A DNA stretch of 64,000 nucleotides from Nocardioides immobilis (GTDB lineage: Bacteria; Actinomycetota; Actinomycetes; Propionibacteriales; Nocardioidaceae), in the NCBI RefSeq assembly GCF_003515065.1, contig NZ_QXGH01000009.1:372001-436000 (forward strand), in the 5' to 3' direction. The notes under the pieces are model-generated. The model worked only from the letters and a program-made list of their open reading frames with translations, was not told the DNA's origin and ran no database searches. Shown here piece by piece: positions 35,209 to 45,100 of this stretch (position 1 is the first letter of the stretch; the number at the start of each line of letters is the position of its first letter). Made by a program: the position numbers and the translations under genes.

Positions 35209-36126
35209 TTAAGCGAGCACCCGCGCCAGCGACGGGTAGATCAGGAAGACGAGGAAGCCGACGCACAGCAGCAGCTGCGCGACCAGCATCGACTGCGAGC
35301 GCTCCTCGGCCTTGGCCTCGGCGTCGGCGAGCTCGCGGTGCCGCATCGAGGCCGCCCGGGCAGTGAGCGACTCGCGGACCTTGGCCCCGTCCTCGGCCAC
35401 CAGCGCCAGGGCAGCCGCGAGGTCGCGGAGCTCGTCGACGTCGACCTCCTCCCCCAGCTGGCCGAGCGCGTACCACGGCGTGATGCCCTGGAGCTTGGCG
35501 GACTCGAGCGTGTCCCGGATCCGCACCACGCCCCAGCTGTCGCTGATCGAGGCAGCCGCCTGGAGCGCTTCCGGCACACCACGACCGACGGCCAGGTTCA
35601 TCGCGACCAGGTCGAGGAACGCGCTCACCATGTGCCGGAAGGCGCGACGCTTCTCCTCCGCCTGCCGAGCGAGCTCGAGATAGGGGATGACACCGCCTAC
35701 CAGGGCACCGATCAGCACCAGCCACAGCGGCACCGCGAACCCGATCTGGCCGAGCAGCGCGAACGGGAGGAGTGCGCAGTTGGGCAGCACACCGCCAAGG
35801 AGCGCTCCCCCGGCGATCCGGGCGAGGAACATCTCCCGTGACTGACCGACGATCCCCAGATCGGCCTCGAGGCGTGCCGGCAGCCGCAGGCCCTGGCTGT
35901 CCAGGACGTCGCCGATCCGGGCACCGACCCGGCGCATCCGTTGCGACTCCTCGGTGTGCCGGCGGTCGGCGGTGAGCGACGCCTCGCGGCGCCCCCGCGC
36001 CAGCCGCTGGTCGAGCAGCGCGAGCGCCACCGGGCCGGTCGTCCGCGGTTGGGCGACCAGCCAGACCACGACCAGCACACCCAGGCCGGCGACGGCGCCG
36101 GCGAGCATCACCAGGGAGATCGTCAC
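35209..36126 (-). CDS. tadC: TadC-type pilus assembly membrane protein
   Basis: A 305-aa T2SS-F family membrane protein with hydrophobic segments at the N terminus, in the middle (GFAVPLWLVLIGALVGGVIPYL) and at the C terminus (MLVAQLLLCVGFLVFLIYPSLARVL). The cytoplasmic loop holds FLDLVAMNLAVGRGVPEAL, a hallmark of TadC. GTG 36126 overlaps the tadB stop as GTGA. Together with TadB it forms the inner-membrane platform for the Flp pilus. Confidence 0.9.
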   Translation of the reverse strand: MTISLVMLAGAVAGLGVLVVVWLVAQPRTTGPVALALLDQRLARGRREASLTADRRHTEESQRMRRVGARIGDVLDSQGLRLPARLEADLGIVGQSREMFLARIAGGALLGGVLPNCALLPFALLGQIGFAVPLWLVLIGALVGGVIPYLELARQAEEKRRAFRHMVSAFLDLVAMNLAVGRGVPEALQAAASISDSWGVVRIRDTLESAKLQGITPWYALGQLGEEVDVDELRDLAAALALVAEDGAKVRESLTARAASMRHRELADAEAKAEERSQSMLVAQLLLCVGFLVFLIYPSLARVLA

Positions 36127-36995
36127 CGGACCGCCTCCGCCTTGCGGAAGTGCAGGAAACGTTCGGGCGTCTCGTCGGTCGCGAGCGCGCGCAGCCACAA
36201 GATGCCGGCTCCGAACAGCCCGAGGATCCCGACCAGGACGATCTGGCCGAAGGGGGTGCCGTAGGGCTCGACGTAGGTCGGGTTGACGATCCGCAGCCCG
36301 ACCACGACGGCGACGGTGATGCCGAGCACGATCTGCACACTGCGCCGGGTCGAGGCCCGGCTGGCGTGGATCCGCTGCCGCATCTCCAGCTCCAACCGGG
36401 CCGAGCGCGCCAGCGAGGTGAGCACGTCACGCAGGCCGGGACCGCGAAGCCGCGAGTTGAGGATGAGTGCCGCGATGATCAGGTCGGCACCCGGGTCGTC
36501 GACCTCCTCGGCGAAGCGCTTGAGCGCATCGGGCAGGGGCATCCGAACCCGGAGCCGGTCCGCCATGGTCGTCAGGTCGTCCCGGATCGATGGGGAGGCG
36601 GCGTACGACGTCGCGGGGATCGCCTGCTCCAGACCGACCGCGCCGGCGACGGTGTCGCGCAGCGACTCCGTCCAGGCGGCGAGGCCCTCGAGCCGGGCCA
36701 GGCTGTGACGGGCGGCCCGGGCGCCACCGAAGAGCCGGTCCCACATGAGGACGAGGAAGGCGCAGGCGATCGCGAGCACCACCCATCGGGTCAGGAGCAA
36801 CGTGAGCACGAACACCCCGACGGCGAACGGCACCCGGCGGCCCAGCGCCTCGAGCCGCTCGACCAGCGGCTTCGTGGTCGTGGCGATCCGGTCGTCCACC
36901 GGGAACCCGACCAGCGATCGCACGAGCAGCACGATCGCGCCGCCGACGAGCGCGCCGAGCAGGACGATGAGCAGCGTGGTCGGGGTGAGCGTCAT
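36123..36995 (-). CDS. tadB: TadB-type pilus assembly membrane protein
   Basis: A 290-aa T2SS-F family protein. An N-terminal helix (LLIVLLGALVGGAIVLLV), a second pair near residues 55-85, then the T2SSF domain (LRDTVAGAVGLEQAIPATSY, RLRVRMPLPDALKRFAEEV) and two C-terminal helices. Start ATG 36995 overlaps the tadA stop as ATGA. Partners TadC in the Tad platform. Confidence 0.9.
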   Translation of the reverse strand: MTLTPTTLLIVLLGALVGGAIVLLVRSLVGFPVDDRIATTTKPLVERLEALGRRVPFAVGVFVLTLLLTRWVVLAIACAFLVLMWDRLFGGARAARHSLARLEGLAAWTESLRDTVAGAVGLEQAIPATSYAASPSIRDDLTTMADRLRVRMPLPDALKRFAEEVDDPGADLIIAALILNSRLRGPGLRDVLTSLARSARLELEMRQRIHASRASTRRSVQIVLGITVAVVVGLRIVNPTYVEPYGTPFGQIVLVGILGLFGAGILWLRALATDETPERFLHFRKAEAVR

Positions 36996-38317
36996 CCGAC
37001 ACGCTCCACCCAGCCCGCGGCGGCACCCGCGCGATAGCCGGCCGCCTCGAGCTCAGGGAGACAGGAGACGGCAGCAGCCGGTACGGCGTACCCCTCGGGG
37101 CCACGCGCGAACACCTCGCTCGACAGGACCCGGCCGTCGACGCCGTTGACCTCGCGGACCGAGGTCACCATCCGGCGGAGCGTGCCACCGTCGGCGAACT
37201 CGTTGACCCGCTCGATGAAGATCACGAAGTCGATCGCGCCGCCGATGAGCATCATGGCCGCGTCGGACGGGAGCCGCTCGGCGCTCTGGATCGCGTAGGT
37301 GCAGATCCGGTTGAAGACCTCGGCCGACGAGTTCGCGTGGATCGTCGACAGCGAGCCGTCGTTGCCCTGGCTCATCGCGTTGAGCATGGTGACGATCTCG
37401 TCGCCGAGCACCTCGCCGACGATCACCCGGCTCGGGTTCATCCGGAGCGACCGGCGCACCAGCTCGGCCATCGCGATCGCGCCGGCGCCCTCGGAGTTCG
37501 GCAGCCGCTCCTCGAACGCCACGACGTTGGGGTGCAGGTCGGGGAACTCGCCGAGCCCCAGCTCGAGCGCTCGCTCGACGGTGATCAGCCGCTCGGCCGG
37601 CTCGATCTCGTTGGCCAGCGCGCGCAGCAGCGTGGTCTTCCCGGCGTTCGTCGCGCCCGCGATCATGATGTTCTTGCGGGCCCGGACCGCTGCCGAGAGG
37701 AACGCCGCCAGGTCGGGCGACATGGTGCCGTAGTCGACCAGCGTGTCGAGCGAGACGCGGGACAACCGAGCGCGCCGGATCGACACCGACGGCCGGGGGC
37801 ACACGCCCATCACGGCCGAGAGCCGCGAGCCGTCCGGGAGGCGGATGTCGAGCTGCGGGTTGGCGGTGTCGAACGGCCGGCTGGTCAGGCCTGAGTACGC
37901 GCCGAGCGTCTGCACCAGCTCGATCAGGTCGTCGTCCGACTCCGCGACCGGCTCGGCCCGCTCCTCACGACCGTCGGCGTAGCCGACGAAGACCTGGTCG
38001 AACCCGTTGATGTCGATGTTCTCGACCTCGGGGTCGTCGAGCAGCGGCTGGAGCCGTCCGACACCGAACAGCGCGGCGTGGATCCCGTCGGCGAGGCTCT
38101 GCTCCTCGTCCGGGGTCGGCGGGGTGCGTCCGGCCCGGACCTCCTCGCGGGCGAGCTGGTCGAGCACCCGGCCGATGACGGCCCGGGCGAACTGACGCTC
38201 GTCCTCCGCCGACATCGGCGGCAGGTGGTTGTCGGCGTCCTCGCGGCGCTGCCGGGAGATGATGTCGGCGACCTGCTCGCGCAGCCCGCGCACCAGCTGC
38301 TGGTCCATCGCCGTCAC
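36992..38317 (-). CDS. tadA: TadA/CpaF-type secretion ATPase
   Basis: A 441-aa hexameric ATPase powering Flp pilus assembly. Walker A GATNAGKTT, Asp box LITVERALELGL (first Glu), Walker B MNPSRVIVGEVLGDE and His box STIHANSS are all present in order, and an N-terminal helical domain precedes them (LFGVGRLQPLLDDPEVENIDING, typical CpaF). GTG 38317 overlaps the upstream tadZ stop as GTGA; an internal ATG at 38308 is an alternative. In the cytoplasm it acts with TadB and TadC. Confidence 0.93.
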   Translation of the reverse strand: MTAMDQQLVRGLREQVADIISRQRREDADNHLPPMSAEDERQFARAVIGRVLDQLAREEVRAGRTPPTPDEEQSLADGIHAALFGVGRLQPLLDDPEVENIDINGFDQVFVGYADGREERAEPVAESDDDLIELVQTLGAYSGLTSRPFDTANPQLDIRLPDGSRLSAVMGVCPRPSVSIRRARLSRVSLDTLVDYGTMSPDLAAFLSAAVRARKNIMIAGATNAGKTTLLRALANEIEPAERLITVERALELGLGEFPDLHPNVVAFEERLPNSEGAGAIAMAELVRRSLRMNPSRVIVGEVLGDEIVTMLNAMSQGNDGSLSTIHANSSAEVFNRICTYAIQSAERLPSDAAMMLIGGAIDFVIFIERVNEFADGGTLRRMVTSVREVNGVDGRVLSSEVFARGPEGYAVPAAAVSCLPELEAAGYRAGAAAGWVERVG

Positions 38318-39093
38318 CGCCCGATCGATCGGTCGGTCGCGCGCTGGGGTGACGCGAGCCGCTGGGCGAGCTCGGCGGCGGACCGGCCGAGCATGGTCTT
38401 GCGCAGCTGCCCGACCCGCTCGCCGGACAGGATCCTGGCCGCCTTGGGCTCGTCGGTCACCGTGCCGAGCACAGCCACGCCGAGCCGCTCCGCGTCGAAC
38501 AGCTGCTGGAGGTCGGTCGCGCTGCGGGTGTCCTTGAACGGCGACCGCACGATGACGCCGACCGGAGTGCCTCCGGGGCCGCCGATCCCCATCGACGAGC
38601 GCATCGAGCGCAGCCGCTCGCGCAGGTGCGCAGTGCCGGACACGGCGGGCACGACGACCATGACCACCACGTCGGCACCCGCGAACACCGGCAGCGCCGA
38701 GCTCCCGGGCACGATCCGCCCGCAGTCGACGATCACGTCGGTGCGGTGTTGGGCGAACACCGCCGGCAGCTGCCCCCAGGCCGCGCCGAGCCCGGCGAGC
38801 TGGTCTGGAGAGGACACGCCGACGAGTACGTCGATACCGAGTGCCGTCGGCTGGAGGTGCTCGGTCAGGTCGGCCTGGGCGGCACCGCGGCGGACCGCTG
38901 CGCCCAGCGAGAGCAAGCCGCGGTCGGGGTCGAGCGGCCCACCGGCCGTCGTCCGGTTGCGCCAGAGCACGTCGCCGCCCGCAGGGTCGACGTCGGCCAG
39001 CACCACCGGCGCCGGCCAGCAGAGGGCCAGAGCGGCGGCCGTGGTCGAGACCCCGGGCGAGCCCTTGGCAGAAGCGCAGGCGATGACCGTCAC
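38314..39093 (-). CDS. tadZ: TadZ/CpaE-type MinD-like ATPase
   Basis: A 259-aa ParA/MinD-superfamily protein. The start MTVIACASAKGSPGVSTTAAALA is a deviant Walker A (KGSPGVSTT), with DVDPAGGD as the A' region and VIVDCGRI as Walker B. TadZ proteins locate the Tad machinery to a pole or site. It has GTGA overlaps on both sides (39090-39093 upstream, 38314-38317 downstream), so it is translationally coupled in the tad operon. Confidence 0.85.
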   Translation of the reverse strand: MTVIACASAKGSPGVSTTAAALALCWPAPVVLADVDPAGGDVLWRNRTTAGGPLDPDRGLLSLGAAVRRGAAQADLTEHLQPTALGIDVLVGVSSPDQLAGLGAAWGQLPAVFAQHRTDVIVDCGRIVPGSSALPVFAGADVVVMVVVPAVSGTAHLRERLRSMRSSMGIGGPGGTPVGVIVRSPFKDTRSATDLQQLFDAERLGVAVLGTVTDEPKAARILSGERVGQLRKTMLGRSAAELAQRLASPQRATDRSIGR

Positions 39094-39818
39094 TCGCTCG
39101 GTCCTTGGAGAGGGATGTCCGGCTTCTGGCCCGTGTCGGTGATCGCCAGGGCGACCTCCTCCGACTGGACCGCGTCGAGCACGGAGAGAGCCGCGTCGTC
39201 GAGCACCAGCAGGTCGGCGATCGGTCCCTCGGTGGCGGCGCCGAGGTCATCGGTCGAGGGTTCGCTGACCTCGAGGACGTAGCCGGTGCCGATGACCTCC
39301 GGCTTCGAGGAGGCATCGGTGGCCGTGGTCCGGATCACCTGGACCACGTCGCCTTCCGAGATCCGGCCCGGTGCGACCTTGCCGCCGAGCGGCACCGACA
39401 CGATCGCGCGGCCCGGGGGTACCGGGTCGTCCGTGGCGAGCATCCGCTGGTCGAGCAGCGTGTTCGCCGGGATCGACGTCGTGGCGTAGGTCCCGACCAC
39501 GTCCTCGGCGAACTCCTCGTCGATCAGGTCCAGCCCCTCGCTGGCGACCCGGGCCGTGCGCAGGTCGTCGGCGGAGATCTTGGCTCCCGGCTCGATGTCC
39601 CGGGCGGCGACGAGGACCGGCACCCGGCTGTCCATGCGGACGGCGAGGAGACCGGCCACGAGCGCACCTCCCACGATGAGCAGCAGGGCGAGCGCGGCGA
39701 GCGCGGGGCGACGCTGCCGCGGCGGGGAGACCTGGCTGGCCGCACCGGGGCTGGCGGCCCGTCGCCCGGCACGCGTGCGCTGGCGGTCTGCGACGGTGCC
39801 GCTGATGTCCGTGGTCAC
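39090..39818 (-). CDS. cpaB: CpaB/RcpC-like SAF-domain pilus assembly protein
   Basis: A 242-aa membrane-anchored protein with one helix (about residues 38-62, ALAALALLLIVGGALVAGLLA) and an SAF domain (VPVLVAARDIEPGAKISADDLRTARV, then SIPANTLLDQRML and AIVSVPLGG), as in CpaB. In monoderms it likely links the pilus to the wall. GTG 39818 start; GTGA overlap with tadZ downstream. Confidence 0.85.
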   Translation of the reverse strand: MTTDISGTVADRQRTRAGRRAASPGAASQVSPPRQRRPALAALALLLIVGGALVAGLLAVRMDSRVPVLVAARDIEPGAKISADDLRTARVASEGLDLIDEEFAEDVVGTYATTSIPANTLLDQRMLATDDPVPPGRAIVSVPLGGKVAPGRISEGDVVQVIRTTATDASSKPEVIGTGYVLEVSEPSTDDLGAATEGPIADLLVLDDAALSVLDAVQSEEVALAITDTGQKPDIPLQGPSE

Positions 39819-39851
39819 AAGCTCTCCTCCGTTAGTACCGGTCGCACTCGC

Positions 39852-40880
39852 TCAGTGGACGTCGGTGACGTCGCCCCACTGCTCGACGACGGGGACCGTG
39901 ATGGTCGAAGACGGAGTGATCGGGTCGAGCGTGTTGGTGCCGTTGATGCCCGTCGCCGTCCAGGTGACGTCCCAGGTCGAGGACACGGACACCTCGTGGC
40001 CGTCGCCCGTCGACGGCTCGCTGAACGCGATCGTGCAGCCCGCGTCCGGGTTGGAGTTGAGCTCCTCCGACCACTTCGTCGTGAACTGCTCGTAGGTGCA
40101 GTTGGCCCCACCGGCCGGCGAGACCAGCTTGTACCCGGTGTTCTCGGCGGTCAGCGTGACCGAGACCGGACCAGCGGTCGCCGTGATCGTGTACGACGCC
40201 TGAGCCTCCTCGGACCAGAACCAGGTGTCGAGGTTGACCAGGGTCGCGCCGTTCTCGTCGGTCGCCGCGGGACTCTGCTGGATCTCGGGCTCCGGGATCG
40301 TGAACGCGTCCTGGGCCACCTGGAGCAGGGTCTCGACGCTCACGCCGCCCTCGGTCGGCTGGCCGGTCTGCAGCAGCTTGTCGAGCCGGGCGACCTGGAG
40401 GCCGTACCAGTTGGTGGCCTCGCTGACGCTGAGCGCTTCGTCGGAGGTGATGTCGAAGCCCGGCTTGCACTTGAGCCAGTACCACTTCCAGTCGTCGTAG
40501 TCCGAGTTCGGCCGGTTCGGGTGCGCCTCGAGCGCGGCCTCGTAGTCGGCGACCGAGTGGAGCGGGAGCTGGAGGATCGGCAGGAGGTACTCGAAGATGG
40601 CGAGGATCCGCCGCTGCGCGAGGGCGGGCTCGAGCGCCACGCCGTCCTGGAACCAGCAGTCCGGCGGCACGCTGGCCGTCGACCCGCTCCCCGTGGACAC
40701 GCCTGTCCCCGACAGGTGCACGCTGACGCTGCCGCCGTTGGGCCCGGTCTCGACGTCACACCAGTCCTGGTTCTCGCAGCCCTCCGCGGCTGCATGCGGT
40801 CCGACGACCTGCAACGCCAGGACCACCGGCGTCACCGCGACGAGAGCGACGGCCATCCGCTTCCACTTCAGGCTTTGCAT
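39852..40880 (-). CDS. Secreted protein of unknown function in the tad operon
   Basis: A 342-aa protein with a signal peptide (about residues 7-32, ending AAAEG) and seven Cys in the mature part (CENQDWC, CWFQDG, LKCKPG, ANCTYE, DAGCTI), probably forming disulfides. The C-terminal half is beta-rich with Ig-like strands (ASYTITATAGPVSVTLTA). I do not recognise the family. It overlaps the lipoprotein gene upstream by 13 bp and is followed by cpaB, so it belongs to the pilus operon and may be an external accessory of the pilus. Confidence 0.7.
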   Translation of the reverse strand: MQSLKWKRMAVALVAVTPVVLALQVVGPHAAAEGCENQDWCDVETGPNGGSVSVHLSGTGVSTGSGSTASVPPDCWFQDGVALEPALAQRRILAIFEYLLPILQLPLHSVADYEAALEAHPNRPNSDYDDWKWYWLKCKPGFDITSDEALSVSEATNWYGLQVARLDKLLQTGQPTEGGVSVETLLQVAQDAFTIPEPEIQQSPAATDENGATLVNLDTWFWSEEAQASYTITATAGPVSVTLTAENTGYKLVSPAGGANCTYEQFTTKWSEELNSNPDAGCTIAFSEPSTGDGHEVSVSSTWDVTWTATGINGTNTLDPITPSSTITVPVVEQWGDVTDVH

Positions 40881-41470
40881 TTCTTGTCTCCCGTCACCGT
40901 CTTGGTGTCGACCAGCCAGGTGTCGCCCACCTTCGTCAGCGTGCCGACGACCGTCGCGTACTGAATCGGGCCAGGCGCCTCGCCGGCCACCCTCCGCTTG
41001 CCCTGCAGGCAGCCCTGGACGGCTGCGGACGAGCCCTGGATCTCGACCTTGGACACACCGACCCGGGTGTCGCCCACGAGGTGCTCGCCATCGCTCTGCA
41101 GCTCGGCCACGTAGTTGACGATCTCCTCGACCGCCTCGCCGCGCGCGACCTCACCGAGGGCGTCGACGTCGACCTCCGCCTCGTGGTAGGCGGTGCCGCG
41201 GACCTCCCAGTAGGCCACCCAGGCTTCCGCGACCGCGCGCTCGTCCGGCCCATCGGTCTTCAGCCGGCCCGCGTGCGTCTCGCTGCCCTCGGCATCGAAC
41301 GGCTCCGTGGGCTTCGAGGTCGGCGACGAGGTGGCGTCGGCCGGGGACGTCTCCTCAGTGGGCGTCGGGTCGAGGTTGGGCTCGGGCGACTCGTCGTCGC
41401 CGCAGCCGGACAGCGCCAGAAGAAGCGCTGCTGCCGTCACCAAGCCGAAAAGGTGTACCCGAGGTGCCAC
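40868..41470 (-). CDS. Lipoprotein heading the tad operon
   Basis: A 200-aa lipoprotein: signal peptide with lipobox LALSGC (Cys near residue 22), a Ser/Thr/Pro/Glu-rich linker (about 25-60) and a C-terminal NTF2-like fold (AVAEAWVAYWEVRGTAYH, GTLTKVGDTWLVDTKTV). GTG 41470 has AAGGAC upstream. As the first gene after the divergent WXG100 promoter region it marks the start of a 14-kb minus-strand operon reaching 27.5 kb. Confidence 0.8.
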   Translation of the reverse strand: MAPRVHLFGLVTAAALLLALSGCGDDESPEPNLDPTPTEETSPADATSSPTSKPTEPFDAEGSETHAGRLKTDGPDERAVAEAWVAYWEVRGTAYHEAEVDVDALGEVARGEAVEEIVNYVAELQSDGEHLVGDTRVGVSKVEIQGSSAAVQGCLQGKRRVAGEAPGPIQYATVVGTLTKVGDTWLVDTKTVTGDKKCKA

Positions 41471-41716
41471 TTTCGTCCTTCCGAGAGGTTCCGAGATTCC
41501 GAGCAGACCCACGTCCACGTGTCCGCATGCCAATGCGAACCCGTGTACCCCCTACGACGCTCCGCGAACCTCAATGGTTGCCTCGACGTCGTACGCCATC
41601 TGGTCCGGCCAGCATGATAAGTGCCGGAAGCGTCTTTTCTGCCACCGGATGTTTGCAGGGTCACAGCCCGGGTAACCCGGAGGCCGTCAGCGTTTCCACA
41701 ATCACAGGAGTTCGAC
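41471..41716. promoter_or_regulatory. Divergent intergenic region between tad operon and esxA-like gene
   Basis: These 246 bases are noticeably less GC-rich than the rest of the window and separate the tad lipoprotein (minus) from the WXG100 gene (plus). They must hold the promoters of both. I could not assign -10/-35 boxes with confidence; CCCGGGTAACCCGG-like symmetry near 41668-41681 is the only visible palindrome. Confidence 0.4.
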
Positions 41717-42019
41717 ATGGCAGGACCCGACGGCAGCATCTCCATCGATCATGGTTCCATCGAGGCCCAGGCCAGGAACCTCGGTGACCTGAAGAACGAG
41801 CTCGAGAACGCGGTGCAGACCACCACAGGCCAGATCCAGAGCCTCTACGAGTCCGGCGCCTTCAAGGGTCTGTCGGGTTCGTCGTTCCAGGAGATCTTCA
41901 CCCGGTGGAACAAGGAAGCCGGCGACCTCTTCGCGGTCATCGACGAGTTCGTCTCCTATCTCGGCAAGGCTTCTTCGGCCTTCTCCGAGGTCGACCAGGC
42001 CTTCACGATCAAGCTGTGA
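41717..42019 (+). CDS. WXG100 (EsxA-like) protein
   Basis: A 100-aa helical-hairpin protein without signal peptide: SIEAQARNLGDLKNELENAVQTTTGQIQSL forms helix one, the turn is GAFKGLSGSSFQEIFTRWN (SxG-type replacing WXG) and helix two continues to the end. CAGGAG lies 7 bases before ATG 41717. It is divergent from the tad operon and convergent with the EccC-like gene, with a strong terminator between. It is the likely generic EsxA substrate or partner of that ATPase. Confidence 0.82.
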   Translation: MAGPDGSISIDHGSIEAQARNLGDLKNELENAVQTTTGQIQSLYESGAFKGLSGSSFQEIFTRWNKEAGDLFAVIDEFVSYLGKASSAFSEVDQAFTIKL

Positions 42020-42055
42020 CGGCTGCGGCGCGCTCAGGACGCCGCCACCCAGCTC

Positions 42056-42100
42056 AACGGCCCGGCACCGCCTCCATCCAACGGAGGGTGCCGGGCCGTT
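42056..42100. terminator. Bidirectional terminator between WXG100 and EccC-like genes
   Basis: AACGGCCCGGCACC (42056-42069) pairs perfectly with GGTGCCGGGCCGTT (42087-42100): a 14-bp stem. The AA and TT ends on each side suit termination of both convergent transcripts. Confidence 0.8.
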
Positions 42101-42112
42101 CTGCGTCCCCAC

Positions 42113-45100
42113 TCACCTGACCAGCGGGACCTGCACGCCGATCTGATCGCCCGTGCCGGGGAAGACCACCCCGCGGCCGGGCTTCACCCGCGGGACCAAG
42201 GACGTCCGCGAGACCCGCCCGCCGAACACGTCGCCCTGGAGGGCCTCCTGCGGTGAGAGCAGCAGCCCCTTGCGGCCGGACCGGGCCTCGACGACCCAGC
42301 CCGAGAAGCCCGAGCTCAGCTCGCTCACACCACCGCCGAGCACCACGTGGAAGCCCCGGTCGCGGGCCTGCCGCACCAACGCCCCCATGACCGGCGCGAG
42401 CGGGCCCTCCTTCAGCCGCTCGCCGTCGTCGATGAGCACGATCGAACCGTTGCTGAGCGCGCGCAGCCGCTCGACCACGTCCTCCTGGGCGTGGTCGATG
42501 CCGACCAGGCACCTGTCGCCGAGGTCCTGGCTGAGCTGGTTGGCGCTCGGCGTGAACCCGAGCACCTGACGCCCTTCGTTCCGCGCCCAGCGGCAGATGA
42601 ACCGCAGCGCGTTGGTGCGCCCGCTGGACGGCGGTCCGACGACCAACATCGCGGTGTTGGCGGCATCGACCGTGACGAGCTCGAGGCGGTCTCCCCCGAT
42701 GGCAACCGGGATGTGCCCCTGCGGCACGAACGGCGGGGACGCCAGCACCGACGCGGCGTCGACCTCGTTGGGGAGGGCGGCGAGTCCGAACGGACGCTGC
42801 GCCTCCGGGACGGGGCCATCGGCAGCCTCCGCGGCGGTGAGCCTGGCCCCCAGCTCGCGCACCAGGGCGCTCTGCGCGGCACCCGAGACCACGTCGGTGG
42901 GGTCGCCGAGGACCGCGATCTGGGCCTCGATCCCGGACTCGGCCCACAGCCCCCGCCCGTCGGCGAGGTTGTCGGGGACGTCCTTCGACTTGAGCCCGCC
43001 GCTCGTGTAGTCGCTGCGGTCCGGGAGCCGCAGCAGCAGCTTGCTCTCCACCAGCGACGCGACCCGACCCGACAGCAGCGACCGGTCGCCGGCCACCACC
43101 ACGTGGATGCCGACGCTCGCGCCCTCACGGAGGAGTCCGAGCATCCGGTCGTTGAGCCGCCCGACGTCGACCTCGCTCAGGTCGGAGATGAAGCCCTCCC
43201 ACCGGTCCAGCAGGAGTACGACGTACGGCAGCCTCTCGTCCGCCGGCACTGCCTGCCGCTGCTCGTCGATGTCGGCGTACCCGGACTGGCCGAGCACGTC
43301 CTGGCGGCGCTTGACCTCCTCGCCGAGCCGCTCGAGCAGCCGGCTCGCGCGCTCGACCTCGGTCCGCTGGACGACCGCCCCGGTCTGCGGAAGCGCGGTG
43401 AGGGGCAGCAGGGCGCCGTTGCCGCAGTCGAGTCCGTAGATGTGGAGGTCCCGCGAGCGGGTGACCTCGGCCAGTCCGACGGCGATCGTGCGCAGCGCGG
43501 TCGACCGGCCCGACCTGGCCCCGCCGGCGATGTAGAGGTGCCCCGACTTCCCGAGGGTGAACTCGCGCGGCCGCTGCGCCTGGTCCGCCGGATGGTCCTC
43601 GAGCACCCACGGCGCCGACCAGCCGGTCACGCGGGCGGCGTCGGGCTCGGCCCCGACGATCTTCCTGAGGTCCGCGAGGGTGACCGGCGCCGGCAGCTCC
43701 GGCAACCACGGGGAGTGCTGGTCCTCGATGCCGCGCAGCGCGGTCGCGCCGGTGATGGCCTCGACCAGCACGGACAGGTCGGTCTCCCCCTCGTCGGTCT
43801 GCTTGCCCTCCTGCTTCGGCCGGCCCGGCGCGGGGTGCCCGACGACGTCCCAGCCGACCGGCCAGACCAGCGGTGGCTCCCGCACGACGTCCTCGACCGG
43901 GGTCGACTCGGGACGGGCGCCACCGACGCGACCGGCCTGGAACGGCAGCAGCGACGAGTGGCCGAGCCGGGCGTAGCCGCGGCCCGGCTGGTCGGGTCCG
44001 ATCGTCGCGGACTCGGCTGCGTCGATGACGTCCTTGGACTCCGACTCGTCGGTCACGCGGAGCGCGATCCGCAGGTTGGTGTTGGCCCGGATGTCGTTGG
44101 AGATGACGCCGGAGGGCCGCTGGGTGGCGAGGATCAGGTGGATGCCGAGCGATCGACCGCGCTGGGCGATCGTCACCAGCCCGGTCACGAAGTCCGGCAG
44201 CTCGGCCTTGAGGCTGGCGAACTCGTCGATCACGATCGCCAGCCGCGGGATCGTCGGCAGGCTGGGGTCTCGCCGCTGGAGCGCCCAGTAGTCCTCCAGG
44301 TCCTTGGCCCCCGGTACGGCGAGCAGGTGCTCACGGCGCTTCAGCTCGGCCCCGAGCGAGGTCAGTGCGCGACTGACCAGGTGGGTGTCCAGGTCGGTGA
44401 CCATGCCCACCGTGTGGGGCAGGCGGGCGCAGTCCTTGAACGCCGAACCGCCCTTGTAGTCGACGAGCACGAAGGTCAGCTGCTCCGGGCTGTTCGCTAC
44501 AGCCAGCGAGGCCACGATCGTCTGCAGGAGCTCGGACTTGCCGGAGCCCGTCGTACCGGCGATCAGCGCGTGCGGGCCGTCCTTGCGGATGTCGAGCCGG
44601 AACGGGCCGTCGAAGCCCTCGCCGATCACGACATCGGTACGTGCTTCCGGCCCCCACCGGCGGGCAACGGTCTCCGGTGTGGGGTCCTCGAGCGCGATGC
44701 ACTCCAGCAGCCGCGCGGACGACGGCAACCCGGACACCTCGATCGTCGGGGTGGTGTCGCGCACCGGCGCGAGCGCCCGCCCGATCCGGGTCGCCCAGGT
44801 GGACTCGACAAGATCGGGCCGGATCCTGGCCACGGCCTCCGACCCGGTCCGGCGCAGCTCGACGAGGCCCTCGTGCACGTCGAGGACAGCACGGCACTCC
44901 TCCGGCAGCAGCCGCACGTCCTCGTCGAGGCAGATCACGGTCACGCCGACGGCAGGGCCCTCGCGCAGCAGGGTCACCAGGCCGGGGAGCGCCCGCAGCC
45001 GCCGGGCGCCGTCGACGACCACCAGCACGTCGGGCCGCGGGCTGACGTCGCCAGGGAGCTTGACCTTGCGCTCGTCCCCCGCCCGGTCGGAGATCAGCTG

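Noticed and set aside
35209..39818. A second secretion system (type II) from TadA/B/C homology
   Set aside because: The gene set with Flp, TadE, TadG, TadZ and CpaB-like proteins is specific to Tad pili, and no secretin is present.
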